From positions 124,001 to 188,000 of the forward strand of contig NZ_SSBK01000006.1 of NCBI RefSeq assembly GCF_004795035.1: a stretch of 64,000 nt of DNA, read 5' to 3'. The position numbers and the translations under genes were made by a program. The notes under the pieces are model-generated. The model ran no database searches. It worked only from the letters and a program-made list of their open reading frames with translations, and was not told the DNA's origin. Below, one piece after another: positions 9,131-17,262 of the stretch. How positions within the stretch are numbered: position 1 is the first letter of the stretch; the number at the start of each line of letters is the position of its first letter. Origin of the DNA: Streptomyces sp. A0958. Lineage in GTDB: Bacteria; Actinomycetota; Actinomycetes; Streptomycetales; Streptomycetaceae.

Positions 9131-9583
9131 CGCTCCCCCTCGTCCGTATGCCGCCACTCGACGACCGGACAACAGTGTGCGATCAACTGGGCACGCAGAG
9201 CCGCGAGATGTGAAGGCCTGACGAAAACGGATAGGGGCAACCAAAGCCATCACGAGCTTCGCACACCGCCCGGAATAAGCCATTCCATGGTGAATCAATT
9301 CGACATGTGACTGATGAAGCGCATTTACGATCAATAGTTCGATGCGGTTCAGGCCATGAGGCCGCGCACCATCCGACGCCGGGGAGGCGGGCCACGGCCA
9401 CCAAGATGGCCGAATCCAGGTCTCGCCACAGCGCCGCGGCGAGCGTCGGCGACCACTCCCGAGACGCACCGGACACGCAGATCCCGGCACCACTCCGGCC
9501 ACGCGCAGATCCCCGCGCGTTTCTTATAATTTACCGCCCGCGCTTGCGGTACGATTAATTTGCCGCCCATCGCCGGAGGTTCC
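9131..9583. promoter_or_regulatory. Divergent intergenic region with promoter and repeats
   Basis: This 453-bp gap separates the leftward NTPase operon from the rightward Xre-peptidase pair and contains no gene. A TATAAT box sits at 9525-9530. A near-palindrome surrounds it: TAATTTACCGC (from 9527) and GCGGTACGATTA (about 9546-9557). A direct repeat TAATTTNCCGCCC occurs at 9527-9539 and 9556-9568. These fit an autoregulatory operator for the downstream Xre protein. Confidence 0.5.
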
Positions 9584-10249
9584 ATGCCCCTGCCCTTCGT
9601 CGCCCCCACACGTGAACCAGCAGGAACAGCAGAACAGTTGGCCACCCTGGGGACGAAGCTGGAGTACCTGCATCCGGCCCTGTACGCCGGCGAGGCGGCG
9701 CGGCGGACGGCCACCCCCAACCACCCGGCGAACACCGCGGGCACTCGCGCCTACCAGGAGCACGTGAGAGTCCTGCGGGAGGAGCACATCCGCAGCGAGG
9801 GATGGCAGCGCCTCCTCCACGATCATCTGGAGCTCGTCTACAACCCGGAGAAGTCGATTGCGATCGGTGTCATGATCGGCGACGCCGCGACCGGCAATCA
9901 CCGTCACTCACCCACGAACCTCCGTAAGCGGGGCGCCGCGACGGCTCGGGCTGCCGAGCAGAACAGTGCCCAGCTGGAGCTGTTCCTGCCTCCCCCAGGA
10001 CCGGACGAGGCGGTTCTCAGTGACGACGAGGCCGAGGCGCTGCAGGTCTGGTTTCTCGTCTCATACCGTGTCCAGGCAGGCGACGCCGTACAAATCCACA
10101 GTGAGCTGTCGCTGCCGGCTCAGGTTGAGAACGAGTTCGTCGTGGGGTGGAAGCGGCGCATCCCCCTGCCCGTTCTCGAAATGGACGGAATCGAGCCTCC
10201 AGACGAAGATGGGCAAGAAGAGATCGACATCCCCGTCGACTTCCGCTGA
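9584..10249 (+). CDS. Unknown protein paired with Xre-ImmA/IrrE peptidase
   Basis: 221 residues from the ATG at 9584, chosen because GGAGG precedes it. The protein is mixed alpha/beta. A central segment (residues about 85-125) reads YNPEKSIAIGVMIGDAATG followed by a basic Arg/Lys stretch. The acidic C-terminus ends in EEIDIPVDF. No family is recognised. The next gene, 69 bp downstream, encodes an Xre-metallopeptidase fusion; in two-gene modules of that type the other gene is usually the toxin or regulated partner. Assignment as toxin is therefore by position only. Confidence 0.65.
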   Translation: MPLPFVAPTREPAGTAEQLATLGTKLEYLHPALYAGEAARRTATPNHPANTAGTRAYQEHVRVLREEHIRSEGWQRLLHDHLELVYNPEKSIAIGVMIGDAATGNHRHSPTNLRKRGAATARAAEQNSAQLELFLPPPGPDEAVLSDDEAEALQVWFLVSYRVQAGDAVQIHSELSLPAQVENEFVVGWKRRIPLPVLEMDGIEPPDEDGQEEIDIPVDFR

Positions 10250-10318
10250 CGCTCCTGGCCGGGGCGGTGGACCGTACGCTGCCCCGCCCCGTACCACCGA
10301 TCCCAAGGCAGTCTCACC

Positions 10319-11413
10319 ATGGTGACCCCGTCCCGCATCACGCTCGCCCGCAAGCGCCGGGGCATGACACTCGCCGACCTTTCCGAAGGCGCCAAGATCT
10401 CCTTGCAGAGCCTGTCCAACTACGAAACAGGCCGCACAACACCCCGACGGACCACGATGGGCCGCATCGCAGAAGCCCTCGCCTTCCCGGAAATCTTCTT
10501 CGAAGGCCCGGATCTGGACGAACTGCCGACCGACGGCATCTCCTGGAGAGCTCGCAGCAAGACATCGGCACGCACGCTGGACGCCGCACGTGCGGCCGGA
10601 ACCCTCGGGGCCATGCTCTACGACTGGATCGACCACCGCTTCCGGCTCCCCGCGACCGACGTCCCGTCGTTCACCAAGCCGGACCCGGAGACGGTGGCGA
10701 GCATGGTCCGCACCCGCTGGGGCCTCGGAGTCATCCCAGCCCCCAACATGGTGCACCTGCTGGAGGCACACGGTGTCCGCGTCTTCTCTCTCGCCCCCGA
10801 CCACGCCGAGGTGGACGCCTTCGCCGTGTGGCGGGACGGCACCCCCTTCGTCTTCCTCAGCACCATGAAAACCGCAGAGCGGGGCCGCTTCGACGCCGCA
10901 CACGAACTCGGACACCTCGTCATGCACGGCAGCGACCGGGAATGCTCGGGCCCGGAGGCCGAACGCCAGGCCAACGACTTCGCAAGTGCCTTCCTCATGC
11001 CCGCCTCCAGCGTCCTCGGCCATATGCCTCGCGGTGCCCACGTCGACCAGATCATCAAGGCCAGGAGCATCTGGAAAGTCTCGGCGATGGCCCTGACTTA
11101 CCGAATGCACGACCTAGGGCTCCTCACCGACTGGCAATACCGGTCAGCCTGCACCGAACTGAGCAAACGGGGCTACCGCACAGACGAGCCACATGGAATG
11201 AAGAAGCGGGAGACGTCCCAGATCCTCACCAAGGTCCTCCAAGCACTGTGGGCCACCGGCGTCCGCCCCGCCACCATCGCAGCCGAACTGGGCCTGAACG
11301 CCGAGGAAATGAACAAGATGCTCTTCGGCGTCGTCGTACCGACCACCCACGATGAAAGTGAGGTCGAGCATACGGAACTGGGTACCCACCGACCATTGTC
11401 ACTCGTTCCCTGA
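10319..11413 (+). CDS. Xre-family HTH fused to ImmA/IrrE metallo-endopeptidase
   Basis: 364 residues. Residues 1-60 are an Xre helix-turn-helix (RKRRGMTLADLSEGAKISLQ, then SLSNYETGR). Residues about 135-260 are a COG2856/ImmA-IrrE zinc peptidase with the HExxH motif in AAHELGHLVMH and the downstream ERQANDFASAFLMP segment typical of the family. A C-terminal helical extension of about 90 residues follows. Such proteins act as repressors or antitoxins, and some are cleaved or cleave a repressor after stress. With the preceding gene it forms a probable toxin-antitoxin or phage-response module. AAGG lies 10 bp before the start. Confidence 0.85.
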   Translation: MVTPSRITLARKRRGMTLADLSEGAKISLQSLSNYETGRTTPRRTTMGRIAEALAFPEIFFEGPDLDELPTDGISWRARSKTSARTLDAARAAGTLGAMLYDWIDHRFRLPATDVPSFTKPDPETVASMVRTRWGLGVIPAPNMVHLLEAHGVRVFSLAPDHAEVDAFAVWRDGTPFVFLSTMKTAERGRFDAAHELGHLVMHGSDRECSGPEAERQANDFASAFLMPASSVLGHMPRGAHVDQIIKARSIWKVSAMALTYRMHDLGLLTDWQYRSACTELSKRGYRTDEPHGMKKRETSQILTKVLQALWATGVRPATIAAELGLNAEEMNKMLFGVVVPTTHDESEVEHTELGTHRPLSLVP

Positions 11414-11595
11414 CGCCAGCCGTGGGCTTGGTGCCGGAGAATCGCTCCATCGCGACGCCTGCACGGAGCCCAGGCACGGTCGAGGCCAGCCTGGGCTGCA
11501 AGCCGCAGAGCCTACAGAATTGAAGATCATATTCCGTTCTGCCTGGTGAACCCCGTAGGGTGTGCCTGTAGGCAACGCCAGACACGGGAGGTCAC

Positions 11596-12222
11596 ATGGC
11601 GCACGGGGCGGAAAAGCGCCCGGACCTGCTCGTCGATGCACTGGCTCTGATACGCCAGGACCGGGACGAGCGGCGCGCCGACTGCGCCGCGCTACGCGAC
11701 GAGCTTACGCAAGCCCTCCGCCGAGTCTCCGAGCTCCAAGACCGGCTCGCAGACAAGGAGCACGGCCTGGAGCAGGCCGAGACGATGTACGAGTTCGTCG
11801 AGGCCCGTCTTCCCGGGCTCGGAGCCGCTGCGCAGCCTGGACACGCAGCGCCGCAGAGCCCCGACACGGAGTTCCCCGCGTCGCGGATCGGGGGAGCAGA
11901 GCTTTCCGTACCACAGCCGAGCGACGCCCCGGCCCCACTGGAAGAGCTCCGGGATGACGGATCCAACAGTCTGCAGGACTTTATCTTGACGATCCTCGCC
12001 ACCTCCGAACGCGCCATGCACGTCGATGAGGTGCTCGAGACCATCGAACTCCTGCGGGCCAAGGGGCGCACCGAGAAGCTCGGGAACTCCAAGCGCCCCA
12101 GCGAGGACGTGCGCACGGCGCTCAACCGGCTGGTCGGGAAGGGGCGCGTGGAGAAGGTCGCCACCGCCACCTACGCCGTGGCACGGGATGTTCCGCCAGC
12201 TGGGAAAGCGGAGGCCGCCTGA
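11596..12222 (+). CDS. Coiled-coil protein with C-terminal winged helix
   Basis: 208 residues; ATG with GGGAGG 5 bp upstream. Residues about 10-70 form a strongly charged coiled coil. A Pro/Ala-rich linker spans 75-115. Residues about 125-195 (from SLQDFILTILATSERAMHVDEV to the basic end YAVARD) look like a winged helix resembling HARE-HTH domains, which occur on restriction enzymes and other DNA-acting proteins. It is monocistronic with a hairpin terminator. A role in sensing or binding DNA within the island is inferred, not shown. Confidence 0.6.
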   Translation: MAHGAEKRPDLLVDALALIRQDRDERRADCAALRDELTQALRRVSELQDRLADKEHGLEQAETMYEFVEARLPGLGAAAQPGHAAPQSPDTEFPASRIGGAELSVPQPSDAPAPLEELRDDGSNSLQDFILTILATSERAMHVDEVLETIELLRAKGRTEKLGNSKRPSEDVRTALNRLVGKGRVEKVATATYAVARDVPPAGKAEAA

Positions 12223-12261
12223 CCTTAAATACGCGCCTCTGATCAGTTGTGTGAGAGGGGT

Positions 12262-12291
12262 GGTGCCGCCGGATTGCCGTCCGGCGGCACC
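12262..12291 (+). terminator. 12-bp hairpin terminator
   Basis: Arms 12262-12273 and 12280-12291 are exact complements with a TTGCCG loop, 40 bp after the coiled-coil gene stop. Confidence 0.7.
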
Positions 12292-12331
12292 GATACGTGC
12301 CCCTGATCATGGTTCACGTGTGTTCCAGTGT

Positions 12332-12350
12332 AGTGGACAGCCTGTCCACT
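12332..12350. promoter_or_regulatory. 9-bp palindrome, candidate operator
   Basis: AGTGGACAG and CTGTCCACT flank a single C. It sits in the gap between the coiled-coil gene and the leftward Xre-like gene, downstream of both. It is too short for a terminator and symmetrical like a protein-binding site or element end. Confidence 0.35.
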
Positions 12351-12436
12351 GGGATTGCGTGGCCTCATTCTGCATGCCATTTACACGCTAATGGCATGGA
12401 AAGTAGGTCTTCGTGTCGGTTATTCCAGCGAATTCA

Positions 12437-12754
12437 TCAGCACTCCGTCGAGGCGGGGCTCGCAGCCCCCGGCCACAGCGCGACGCCGAGCCCGTCTTCC
12501 AGCAAGCTCACGGTGACGACGTCCGGCCAGCTGATTCCGCCGAGCAGGTTGACGATCGCCTGCCGATTGACCCCTGTGAGGGCTGCAGCCTGCCGCAGGC
12601 TCAGCCCCTGCTCCTCCAGCCTCGCCCCGAGGGCGCGTGCGAGCGCCTGAACCACCCGCGCCTGCGGGTGGCCGAGCACGGTCGCGTGGGGCCAAGCGTC
12701 CGGGTCCGCGGCCAGGTCCCTCGGCGTCGTACTGCGCTGGGTGCCACCGGGCAT
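12437..12754 (-). CDS. Xre-like DNA-binding protein, divergent to recombinase
   Basis: 105 residues from the ATG at 12754, selected because GGAGGAG lies 9 bp upstream; a GTG at 12784 would add ten residues. Residues about 35-90 (ARLEEQGLSLRQAAALTGVN then RQAIVNLLGG) are a clear helix-turn-helix. The continuation is a compact 'TVSLLEDGLGVALWP' segment seen in small Xre proteins. Its start is 93 bp from the divergent recombinase-like gene, so it probably represses that promoter and its own. Confidence 0.7.
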   Translation of the reverse strand: MPGGTQRSTTPRDLAADPDAWPHATVLGHPQARVVQALARALGARLEEQGLSLRQAAALTGVNRQAIVNLLGGISWPDVVTVSLLEDGLGVALWPGAASPASTEC

Positions 12755-12847
12755 CGAGATGCACTCCTCCAGGTTGATGTGCACTATGTCGAGTAAAGCG
12801 GCTATTTGTTCAGCCGATATTCGTGGTGCATCGCGCTGGAGACCGAG

Positions 12848-13759
12848 ATGAGTCAGGCAATCCTGCGGTACCGCCCCAAGGACGCCCCTCCCGAGTGGGA
12901 GGCGGTGGCCGACGGGGTGCGGATGGTCGTCGCCACCGTGGCCGACCACGTTCCCTACCGGCTCACCACCGTGCTGGGCGTGATGGCGACTCTCGCCATC
13001 ACGGCCGAGCGCGCGGGGCTGACGCGTGATCCGGCTGTCTGGCTGGAACAAGCCACCATCACCCGCTCGCTGCTCCTGAACGACAGCATCGCCCCCAACA
13101 GCACACAGACCTACGCCTCGATCCTGGCCCGCGTGCGGGAGACCCTCATCTGGGTCGAGCGCGGTGAAGCACCTCGCCCTCACCTGAGTGGTGACCGATC
13201 CCGCGCCGAGCCCTACGGCACCAGCGACCTGACACGTCTGGACGCCTGGTCCGACAACCTTCCGCCGGTCCCCACCGGCCGGGGCAACGCCAAGGCGCTG
13301 CTGGCACTCGGAGCTGGGTGCGGTCTGCCGGCCAAGGAGATCCTCGCCGTGCGCGGCACCGACATCCACGTACTGCCCAGCGACGCCGTCGTCGTCCACG
13401 TCCCGCGCACCGACCGGCTCATCGTGTGTCGTTCCCTGTGGGAGGAGACGCTCGCCGCCCTTGCCCGGACCGCCGGGGACAACTACTTGTACGCACCCGA
13501 CCGGCAGGCCACCTACCCGAAGAACGCCATCAGCAACTGGGTAAAGCGCACCAAGCCCGGCGACCCGAAGATCCCTGCGCTGGACACCCGGCGCCTGCGA
13601 GCCACCTGGATCGTGTCCCTCCTGCGCGACCATGTGCCGGCCGACCTGGTGGCCCGGGCTGCAGGCATGAAGACGACCGCCGCACTCGCCCCCTACATGG
13701 CCTGGGTGCCGGCGATCTCGCGGGACGCCGCCGTGCGCATGCTGCGCGGCTGGGCATGA
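12848..13759 (+). CDS. Tyrosine-recombinase-like protein lacking box I arginine
   Basis: 303 residues from the ATG at 12848 (GGAG 6 bp upstream). The C-terminal half follows the phage-integrase layout: a box I-like helix pair (GAGCGLPAKEILAVRGTDI), a box II-like DTRRLRATW with an Arg, and a possible nucleophile Tyr in LAPYMAW. However, the canonical box I Arg (usually GLR) is replaced in GLP, and the usual HxLR His is Arg. It may bind DNA without cutting, or use altered residues. Its stop overlaps the start of the next gene (ATGA), so the two proteins are probably made together. Confidence 0.65.
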   Translation: MSQAILRYRPKDAPPEWEAVADGVRMVVATVADHVPYRLTTVLGVMATLAITAERAGLTRDPAVWLEQATITRSLLLNDSIAPNSTQTYASILARVRETLIWVERGEAPRPHLSGDRSRAEPYGTSDLTRLDAWSDNLPPVPTGRGNAKALLALGAGCGLPAKEILAVRGTDIHVLPSDAVVVHVPRTDRLIVCRSLWEETLAALARTAGDNYLYAPDRQATYPKNAISNWVKRTKPGDPKIPALDTRRLRATWIVSLLRDHVPADLVARAAGMKTTAALAPYMAWVPAISRDAAVRMLRGWA

Positions 13760-15519
13760 AGCGGCGCAACGGGCAGCACCGGCCCGCCCCCTCACCGCAC
13801 CCCTCCCAGCTGAACGACCGCCTCGTGCGGCAGGTCGTCGATCTCGTCCGGGCCAGCGGGGCCCTGGACGAACTCGCAGTACTTGAGGCCCGCCGCCCCG
13901 GCCCTCGCGGCCTCCGGTCGGAGACCGTACTGGTCGGCATGGTGCTGGCGGCACGAGAGCTGCGCAGCACCAACGTGGACGACGCCTGGGAGTGCGTTCA
14001 GTTCCGCCTGCGCAAACCCTGGCTCAGGTACTTCGGACTGCCGGAAGTCGACCGCACGGACGTCGAGGCGACGCGTGCGTCGGCCAAGCGCTTCTACGAT
14101 GCCTGGTCGCGCATCACGACGGTGCTTGACCCGGCCCGGCATGACCGCCGGACCCGTATGCCACGCGACCAGGCCGTCACCTACCGGCGCGCCTGGCTGC
14201 AACGCGCGCATCACGACTCGACGCCGGTGCTGTCGCGGATCGCCAACAAGCTGGTGCTCACGCCCGTCCGCACGGCCGTTGCCCGCGGCCTGATGGACGA
14301 CTGGGCCGGCGACCTGTCGGTGGACGCCACCGCCATCCCCACCTGGGCCCGCCACAGCACAAAACGCCGCGCCTCGCTCGAAGTGAGCGCGGGCGTGCAC
14401 GTCTCCGGCGGCGGCCACAAAACCTTCGGCTACAGCGCCACGCTGCTGGTGGCCGGACATGCCGAACCGTCCCGCGCCGGCCGCTACCCCCAGCTGTGCA
14501 TGGGCATGTCCATGCACACACCCGGCAAGCAGATCGGCCCCCAGGCCGTACGCCTGCTCCAGATCGTCAAGCGGCTGTGGCCCGTCCAGGGGTACCTGGC
14601 CGGGGACCTCGCCTACTCCGGCGCCAAGGTCGAGAACTTCCACAACCCCGTACGTGCCGTCGGCTACAAACCCGTTCTCGACTACAAGACCACCATGGTC
14701 CGCAAGGACAAGAGCGCCGTCGAAGGCACCCTCGCCATCGCGGGTGACCTGCTCTGCCCCCACACTCCCCAGCGGATCATCGACGCCTACCACCGCATGG
14801 CCGCCGCCAAGCAGAGCAGGACACGCGAAGAACTGCTGCCCGAAATGCAGGAGGCAGACCCCTACGTCCTCCCGCTCAAGCAATCCGCCGACCACCGCGG
14901 CCTGGAACGCCGCCAGTGCCCCGCCGCCGGCACCAGCCCACGCGTCACCTGCCCCTGGGCCCAGGAACGCGACGCCTCCGGCACGCACCGGCGCCGAGGC
15001 CACACAGCACGGCGCCCATCCCCAGGCCGGCCCCACACGATCGATCTGACCAACCACCGCGCCAGGCACGCCCACCCGGATGCGAAACCGACCGTGCGCC
15101 CACCGGAACGACCCGCCCATCAGCGTCCGGCCATCTGCCAGCAGTCCACGATCACCGTGCCGGTCGACAGCATGCCCAAGCTCCGCCAGGACCTGCCCTG
15201 GGGCCGAGAGGCCTGGCAGCGCGCCTACCGCAGCCTGCGCAGCCACGTCGAAGGACTCAACGGCCGCGCCAAGAACGTCGACACCTTTCTGCACTCCCGC
15301 GAAAAACGCCAGAGCCGGGGCCGTGTCGCCCAGACACTGCTCAGCGCCATCCAGCTCATGGTCGAGAACGTGAGGACCATCGAGTCCTTCCTGCGCGACC
15401 AGCGCCTGTGGAAGGAAGAGAACTACACCCTCGGCCACATCCCCGAGACCCCGGACCCGTACGAGGACCCCGTCGACGAGACAGAGGAACACGACTCCGC
15501 CCCGCCGCCCGAACCGTAA
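13756..15519 (+). CDS. DDE transposase-like protein coupled to recombinase-like gene
   Basis: 587 residues; ATG overlaps the preceding TGA. Candidate RNase H-fold catalytic residues are Asp in LSVDATAIPTW, Asp in YLAGDLAYSGAKV and Glu in SHVEGLNGRAKN, in the order and strand context of DDE transposases (IS1182/IS5-like). Between the second Asp and the Glu lies a long basic insertion (about 390-480) with Arg/Pro/His-rich sequence. The C-terminus is acidic. No terminal inverted repeats or target duplications were found around the module, so it may be a domesticated or non-classical element. A hairpin terminator follows. Confidence 0.7.
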   Translation: MKRRNGQHRPAPSPHPSQLNDRLVRQVVDLVRASGALDELAVLEARRPGPRGLRSETVLVGMVLAARELRSTNVDDAWECVQFRLRKPWLRYFGLPEVDRTDVEATRASAKRFYDAWSRITTVLDPARHDRRTRMPRDQAVTYRRAWLQRAHHDSTPVLSRIANKLVLTPVRTAVARGLMDDWAGDLSVDATAIPTWARHSTKRRASLEVSAGVHVSGGGHKTFGYSATLLVAGHAEPSRAGRYPQLCMGMSMHTPGKQIGPQAVRLLQIVKRLWPVQGYLAGDLAYSGAKVENFHNPVRAVGYKPVLDYKTTMVRKDKSAVEGTLAIAGDLLCPHTPQRIIDAYHRMAAAKQSRTREELLPEMQEADPYVLPLKQSADHRGLERRQCPAAGTSPRVTCPWAQERDASGTHRRRGHTARRPSPGRPHTIDLTNHRARHAHPDAKPTVRPPERPAHQRPAICQQSTITVPVDSMPKLRQDLPWGREAWQRAYRSLRSHVEGLNGRAKNVDTFLHSREKRQSRGRVAQTLLSAIQLMVENVRTIESFLRDQRLWKEENYTLGHIPETPDPYEDPVDETEEHDSAPPPEP

Positions 15520-15564
15520 AAGCGGCGTCTGCGAAACAGGCACAACCACACAGCCTCCAGCGCG

Positions 15565-15589
15565 CCGCAGGGCCACCCGAGCCCTGCGG
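15565..15589 (+). terminator. Terminator of recombination module
   Basis: CCGCAGGGC (15565-15573) and GCCCTGCGG (15581-15589) pair exactly around CACCCGA, 46 bp after the transposase-like gene. Confidence 0.7.
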
Positions 15590-15695
15590 CCGCTTCGCCA
15601 TGCCCGCACCACCACAGCCAGCTCCGCTCACCGTGCCCACGGCACCGAACCGGGCTTCCCCGGGCGGCATCCGCGTCGTACCAAGCCTGAAACGA

Positions 15696-15734
15696 CGAGA
15701 TCCCGCCCAGTTGAATCAACTGAACGGGATCTCG
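15696..15734. terminator. Hairpin 40 bp from tRNA-Ala 3' end
   Basis: CGAGATCCCG (15696-15705) pairs with CGGGATCTCG (15725-15734), with an inner AGTTGA/TCAACT-type pairing. It is located where the leftward tRNA transcript should end. Confidence 0.65.
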
Positions 15735-15773
15735 TGAACCCTTCACGAGCTAACTCGTGAACGGCCCGTGCGG

Positions 15774-15847
15774 TGGACCTGTGGGGATTTGAACCCCAGA
15801 CCCCCTCGATGCGAACGAGGTGCGCTACCAGACTGCGCCACAGGCCC
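15774..15847 (-). tRNA. tRNA-Ala (anticodon CGC)
   Basis: The complement folds into a standard cloverleaf: acceptor GGGCCTG/CAGGTCC, D-arm GCGC/GCGC, anticodon stem CCTCG/CGAGG with loop TTCGCAT (anticodon CGC, reading GCG), and T-arm TGGGG-TTCAAAT-CCCCA. CCA is not encoded in the expected place. Its 3' end faces the accessory region, the usual orientation for integration sites. Confidence 0.93.
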
Positions 15848-15944
15848 TTGCAACGAGTGAAACTCTAGCACCCTCACCGGGGTGCTCGGAAATCCGTTCC
15901 GCGCTGGTCAGCCGTGGCGGGGTCGCGGCGGCCCGGCGGGCGGG

Positions 15945-17078
15945 TCACTCGTTGGCGGCGCGGGGGCGGTCGCCGTCCTCGTACTGGTCGAAGAGCGGGG
16001 TGCGGCCCCGGTCGCGGGAGCGGCGGGACTGGGCCGAGCGCCGGCGCGGGGCCGGGTCGGCCGGGGGTGTCGCGGTGTCCGGGGTGGTCGGCTCGGCGGT
16101 GCTGGAGCGGGCCGCGCTCCAGGTCTCCGGGTTGCCGACCTCGACGCCGCCCGTGGCGCGCGGGGCGACCGGGGCGGTGACGTAGGTGGGCAGGGGGACC
16201 GGGACGGGCTCCCAGCTGTCGCCCTGGACCCGGCCGCGCTCGCGCTGCTGGTCGACCCACTCCGCGTGGTCCGTCTGCTCGACCAGGGCGCGGCGGCCGG
16301 CCTCCTGGGGGGAGACCGTGGGGGTGGGCTCGGGGACGGGGTGGCGCGCCTCGGACTCCTCGTCGGCGTCGGCGGGGGCCGGCGCGGCGGGCTGGTGGCG
16401 GCGGGGGCGGTTCTCGCGCAGCCGCTGGGCGGCCACCTCGGCGCGGCGCTGGTCCATGGTGAAGGCGAACCTGCGCCGCTCGTGCGTCCGCAGGTGCGCG
16501 ATGTAGGCGCTGAGCAGGACGGCGGGGACGGCGGGGGCCCACAGGAAGCGGAGGCCGCCGACCGCCGCGACGATCGCGCCGACCGTGAAGGCGAGGAAGA
16601 GGACGACGGTGGTGCGCCGACGGCGCGCGAGGACCTGGAGGCGCTGCGCGCGCCGGGCGCGCTCCGCGTCGATCCCGCCGGGGCGCACGCGCCGCCGGGC
16701 GGGGCCGGGGGCGGCGGGCTCGGCGTCCCGCTCGCGCCGTTTGCGCGGGGCGCGCTCCGGCGTACCGGCCGGGTCGTGTATCCGGACCTCGGTGTGCGCC
16801 GGAGGCGCGGAGAAGGCCCGGACGTCGACGGAGTCCATTCGGTCCGTGCTCACGTCCGGGTCGGCGTCGGGCGCCGCCTCGTCGTCGGTGCGCTCCTGCA
16901 GCCCCTTGGCATACCGGCGCTCCATCGCCGCCCGGCCGGACAACAGCCGGATGGCGGTGCTGAAGCGTTCCGTGGGACGCGCTTCGTTGAGTTCGTCCTG
17001 CCTGCGGAGCCACATCGGCACCAAGTAGGCGGCCCAGGCCCCGACGATGACTGCGTAGATGAGGCCGCTGCTGCTCAC
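15945..17078 (-). CDS. sepX: SepX/GlpR-type cell-division membrane protein
   Basis: 377 residues from a GTG. There is an N-terminal transmembrane helix (GLIYAVIVGAWAAYLVPMWL, residues 5-24), and a second hydrophobic pair around 155-195 (VVLFLAFTVGAIVAAVGGL, then APAVPAVLLSAYI). Long, charged, Arg/Pro-rich disordered regions surround them. This arrangement and the neighbouring rimJ-mogA-moaC-moeA-galU genes match actinobacterial SepX (Streptomyces division and sporulation septa) and GlpR, the membrane receptor for gephyrin-like Glp in corynebacteria. Identification rests on topology and synteny together. It lies downstream of the acetyltransferase after a 184-bp gap, so it may have its own promoter. 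Confidence 0.85.
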   Translation of the reverse strand: MSSSGLIYAVIVGAWAAYLVPMWLRRQDELNEARPTERFSTAIRLLSGRAAMERRYAKGLQERTDDEAAPDADPDVSTDRMDSVDVRAFSAPPAHTEVRIHDPAGTPERAPRKRRERDAEPAAPGPARRRVRPGGIDAERARRAQRLQVLARRRRTTVVLFLAFTVGAIVAAVGGLRFLWAPAVPAVLLSAYIAHLRTHERRRFAFTMDQRRAEVAAQRLRENRPRRHQPAAPAPADADEESEARHPVPEPTPTVSPQEAGRRALVEQTDHAEWVDQQRERGRVQGDSWEPVPVPLPTYVTAPVAPRATGGVEVGNPETWSAARSSTAEPTTPDTATPPADPAPRRRSAQSRRSRDRGRTPLFDQYEDGDRPRAANE

Positions 17079-17262
17079 ATCTCACACCGTAGAGGGGTTT
17101 GCGCGGAGGCATCCGCCAATTGGCGCGGTGTGTCGCACGTTCCGGCTGATATCGCGGACTTTTTTTGTGATTGTTCAGAGCAACAGTGGGTCTTTGTGCG
17201 TTCGTCAGCGGTCAGGCTTCGCCTTCCACACGGACAGTCCCGATCTAATTCGAACATACATT

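Noticed and set aside
9476..9512. Direct repeat CGCAGATCCC twice, as a possible iteron or origin
   Set aside because: Only two copies and no replication gene nearby.
12332..12350. Palindrome as the left end of the recombination module
   Set aside because: No matching copy was found at the right side (15520-15773), so an element end is not supported; kept only as a possible operator.
12437..13954. 505-codon minus-strand frame opposite the recombinase-like gene
   Set aside because: Only its last 105 codons are an Xre-like protein with a ribosome site. The rest is the antisense shadow of the recombinase-like gene.
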